Shown piece by piece: positions 38,028 through 38,109 of a stretch of 38,109 nucleotides of DNA. The position numbers and the translations under genes are program-made. Source of the stretch: Verrucomicrobiia bacterium. Its GTDB lineage: Bacteria; Verrucomicrobiota; Verrucomicrobiia; Limisphaerales; JADLHS01. A model generated the notes under the pieces. The model was not told where the DNA came from, ran no database searches, and was given only the letters and a program-made list of their open reading frames with translations. Numbering within the stretch: position 1 is the first letter of the stretch; the number at the start of each line of letters is the position of its first letter. The DNA lies in assembly GCA_011525685.1 (NCBI GenBank), contig WYBW01000034.1, positions 1 through 38,109 on the forward strand, read 5' to 3'.

Positions 38028-38109
38028 TCTAATGACTCGGTATTCCCATTTGACGCGTGATCTCAGCCGGATTTTTGTCTGTTCACGCCGCCCGCTTCGG
38101 CGTTCTCAC
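37985..38109 (-). mobile_element. Possible end of an insertion sequence, cut by window edge
   Basis: From about 37987 the sequence changes from Ig-like coding to GCAGGTTGTTGAACAAAGG, a hairpin GGCCT-TTTTTG-AGGCC (38004-38019), then more AT-rich non-coding sequence. On the minus strand a short frame enters from the window edge and stops at 38083. This is the layout of a transposase tail, spacer and terminal repeat, but no transposase domain is visible. Confidence 0.4.

Noticed and set aside
1..38109. tRNA or rRNA genes, replication origin
   Set aside because: No cloverleaf with a CCA-type end, no rRNA-like stretch and no DnaA-box cluster was found by reading either strand; a covariance-model scan was not possible.

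Overview
The window is GC-rich bacterial DNA, and most of its genes lie on the minus strand. Several secreted proteins end in the short Ig-like or 'tissue' domain typical of Verrucomicrobiota (for example around 37254-37990 and 25617-26375). The intergenic spaces are full of GTAG-flanked palindromic repeats. Together these suggest a Verrucomicrobiota genome, perhaps Pedosphaera- or Limisphaerales-like. That placement is inference: no rRNA or marker gene is present.

Layout. (1) 1-2456: the end of an IS110-family insertion sequence, a long non-coding tail, and a PIN-domain toxin-antitoxin pair lying between the true 3' end of an isocitrate dehydrogenase gene and a second, diverged copy of that 3' end. 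(2) 2457-5885: NADP-type isocitrate dehydrogenase and a flavoprotein fused to a C-terminal lipid-binding-like domain. (3) 6003-17524: a respiratory operon read right to left: Rrf2 regulator, tri-heme cytochrome, Tat-exported molybdopterin oxidoreductase (with one frameshift), four-cluster ferredoxin subunit, TorD-type chaperone, eight-heme MtrA/DmsE-like cytochrome, MtrB/PioB-like outer-membrane barrel, AhpD-like protein, a second TorD-type chaperone and an HExxH/zinc-ribbon protein. The gene set resembles the extracellular DMSO reductase clusters (dmsEFAB) of Shewanella. (4) 17708-19492 and 29608-35886: a second molybdoenzyme of the NarGH/NXR/ethylbenzene dehydrogenase type. Its beta subunit and a small accessory gene lie left of a 10-kb block, and its alpha subunit, a cytochrome c/heme-b gamma subunit and a Crp/Fnr regulator lie right of it. 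(5) 19526-29321: the interrupting block of four secreted-protein genes: a 2023-residue RHS/YD-repeat protein with a DUF4157-like metallopeptidase tip, a protein with a 21-bp minisatellite, a metzincin protease and a fibre-like protein. (6) 36271-38109: a radical SAM gene, a truncated secreted protein and what may be the end of another insertion sequence.

The two molybdoenzymes, the cytochromes and the outer-membrane conduit suggest an organism that moves electrons between periplasmic or extracellular substrates and its respiratory chain. A perfect FNR-type box (35038-35051) precedes the gamma-alpha genes, and a second dyad (8194-8207) lies before the distal chaperone.

The most unusual feature is the repeat system. 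Seven full copies and one degenerate copy of a 133-bp element start with GTAG, end with CTAC and contain four hairpins with compensatory base changes. Three copies lie inside open reading frames without breaking them. At least three other palindromic families are present, and several of those also lie inside genes.
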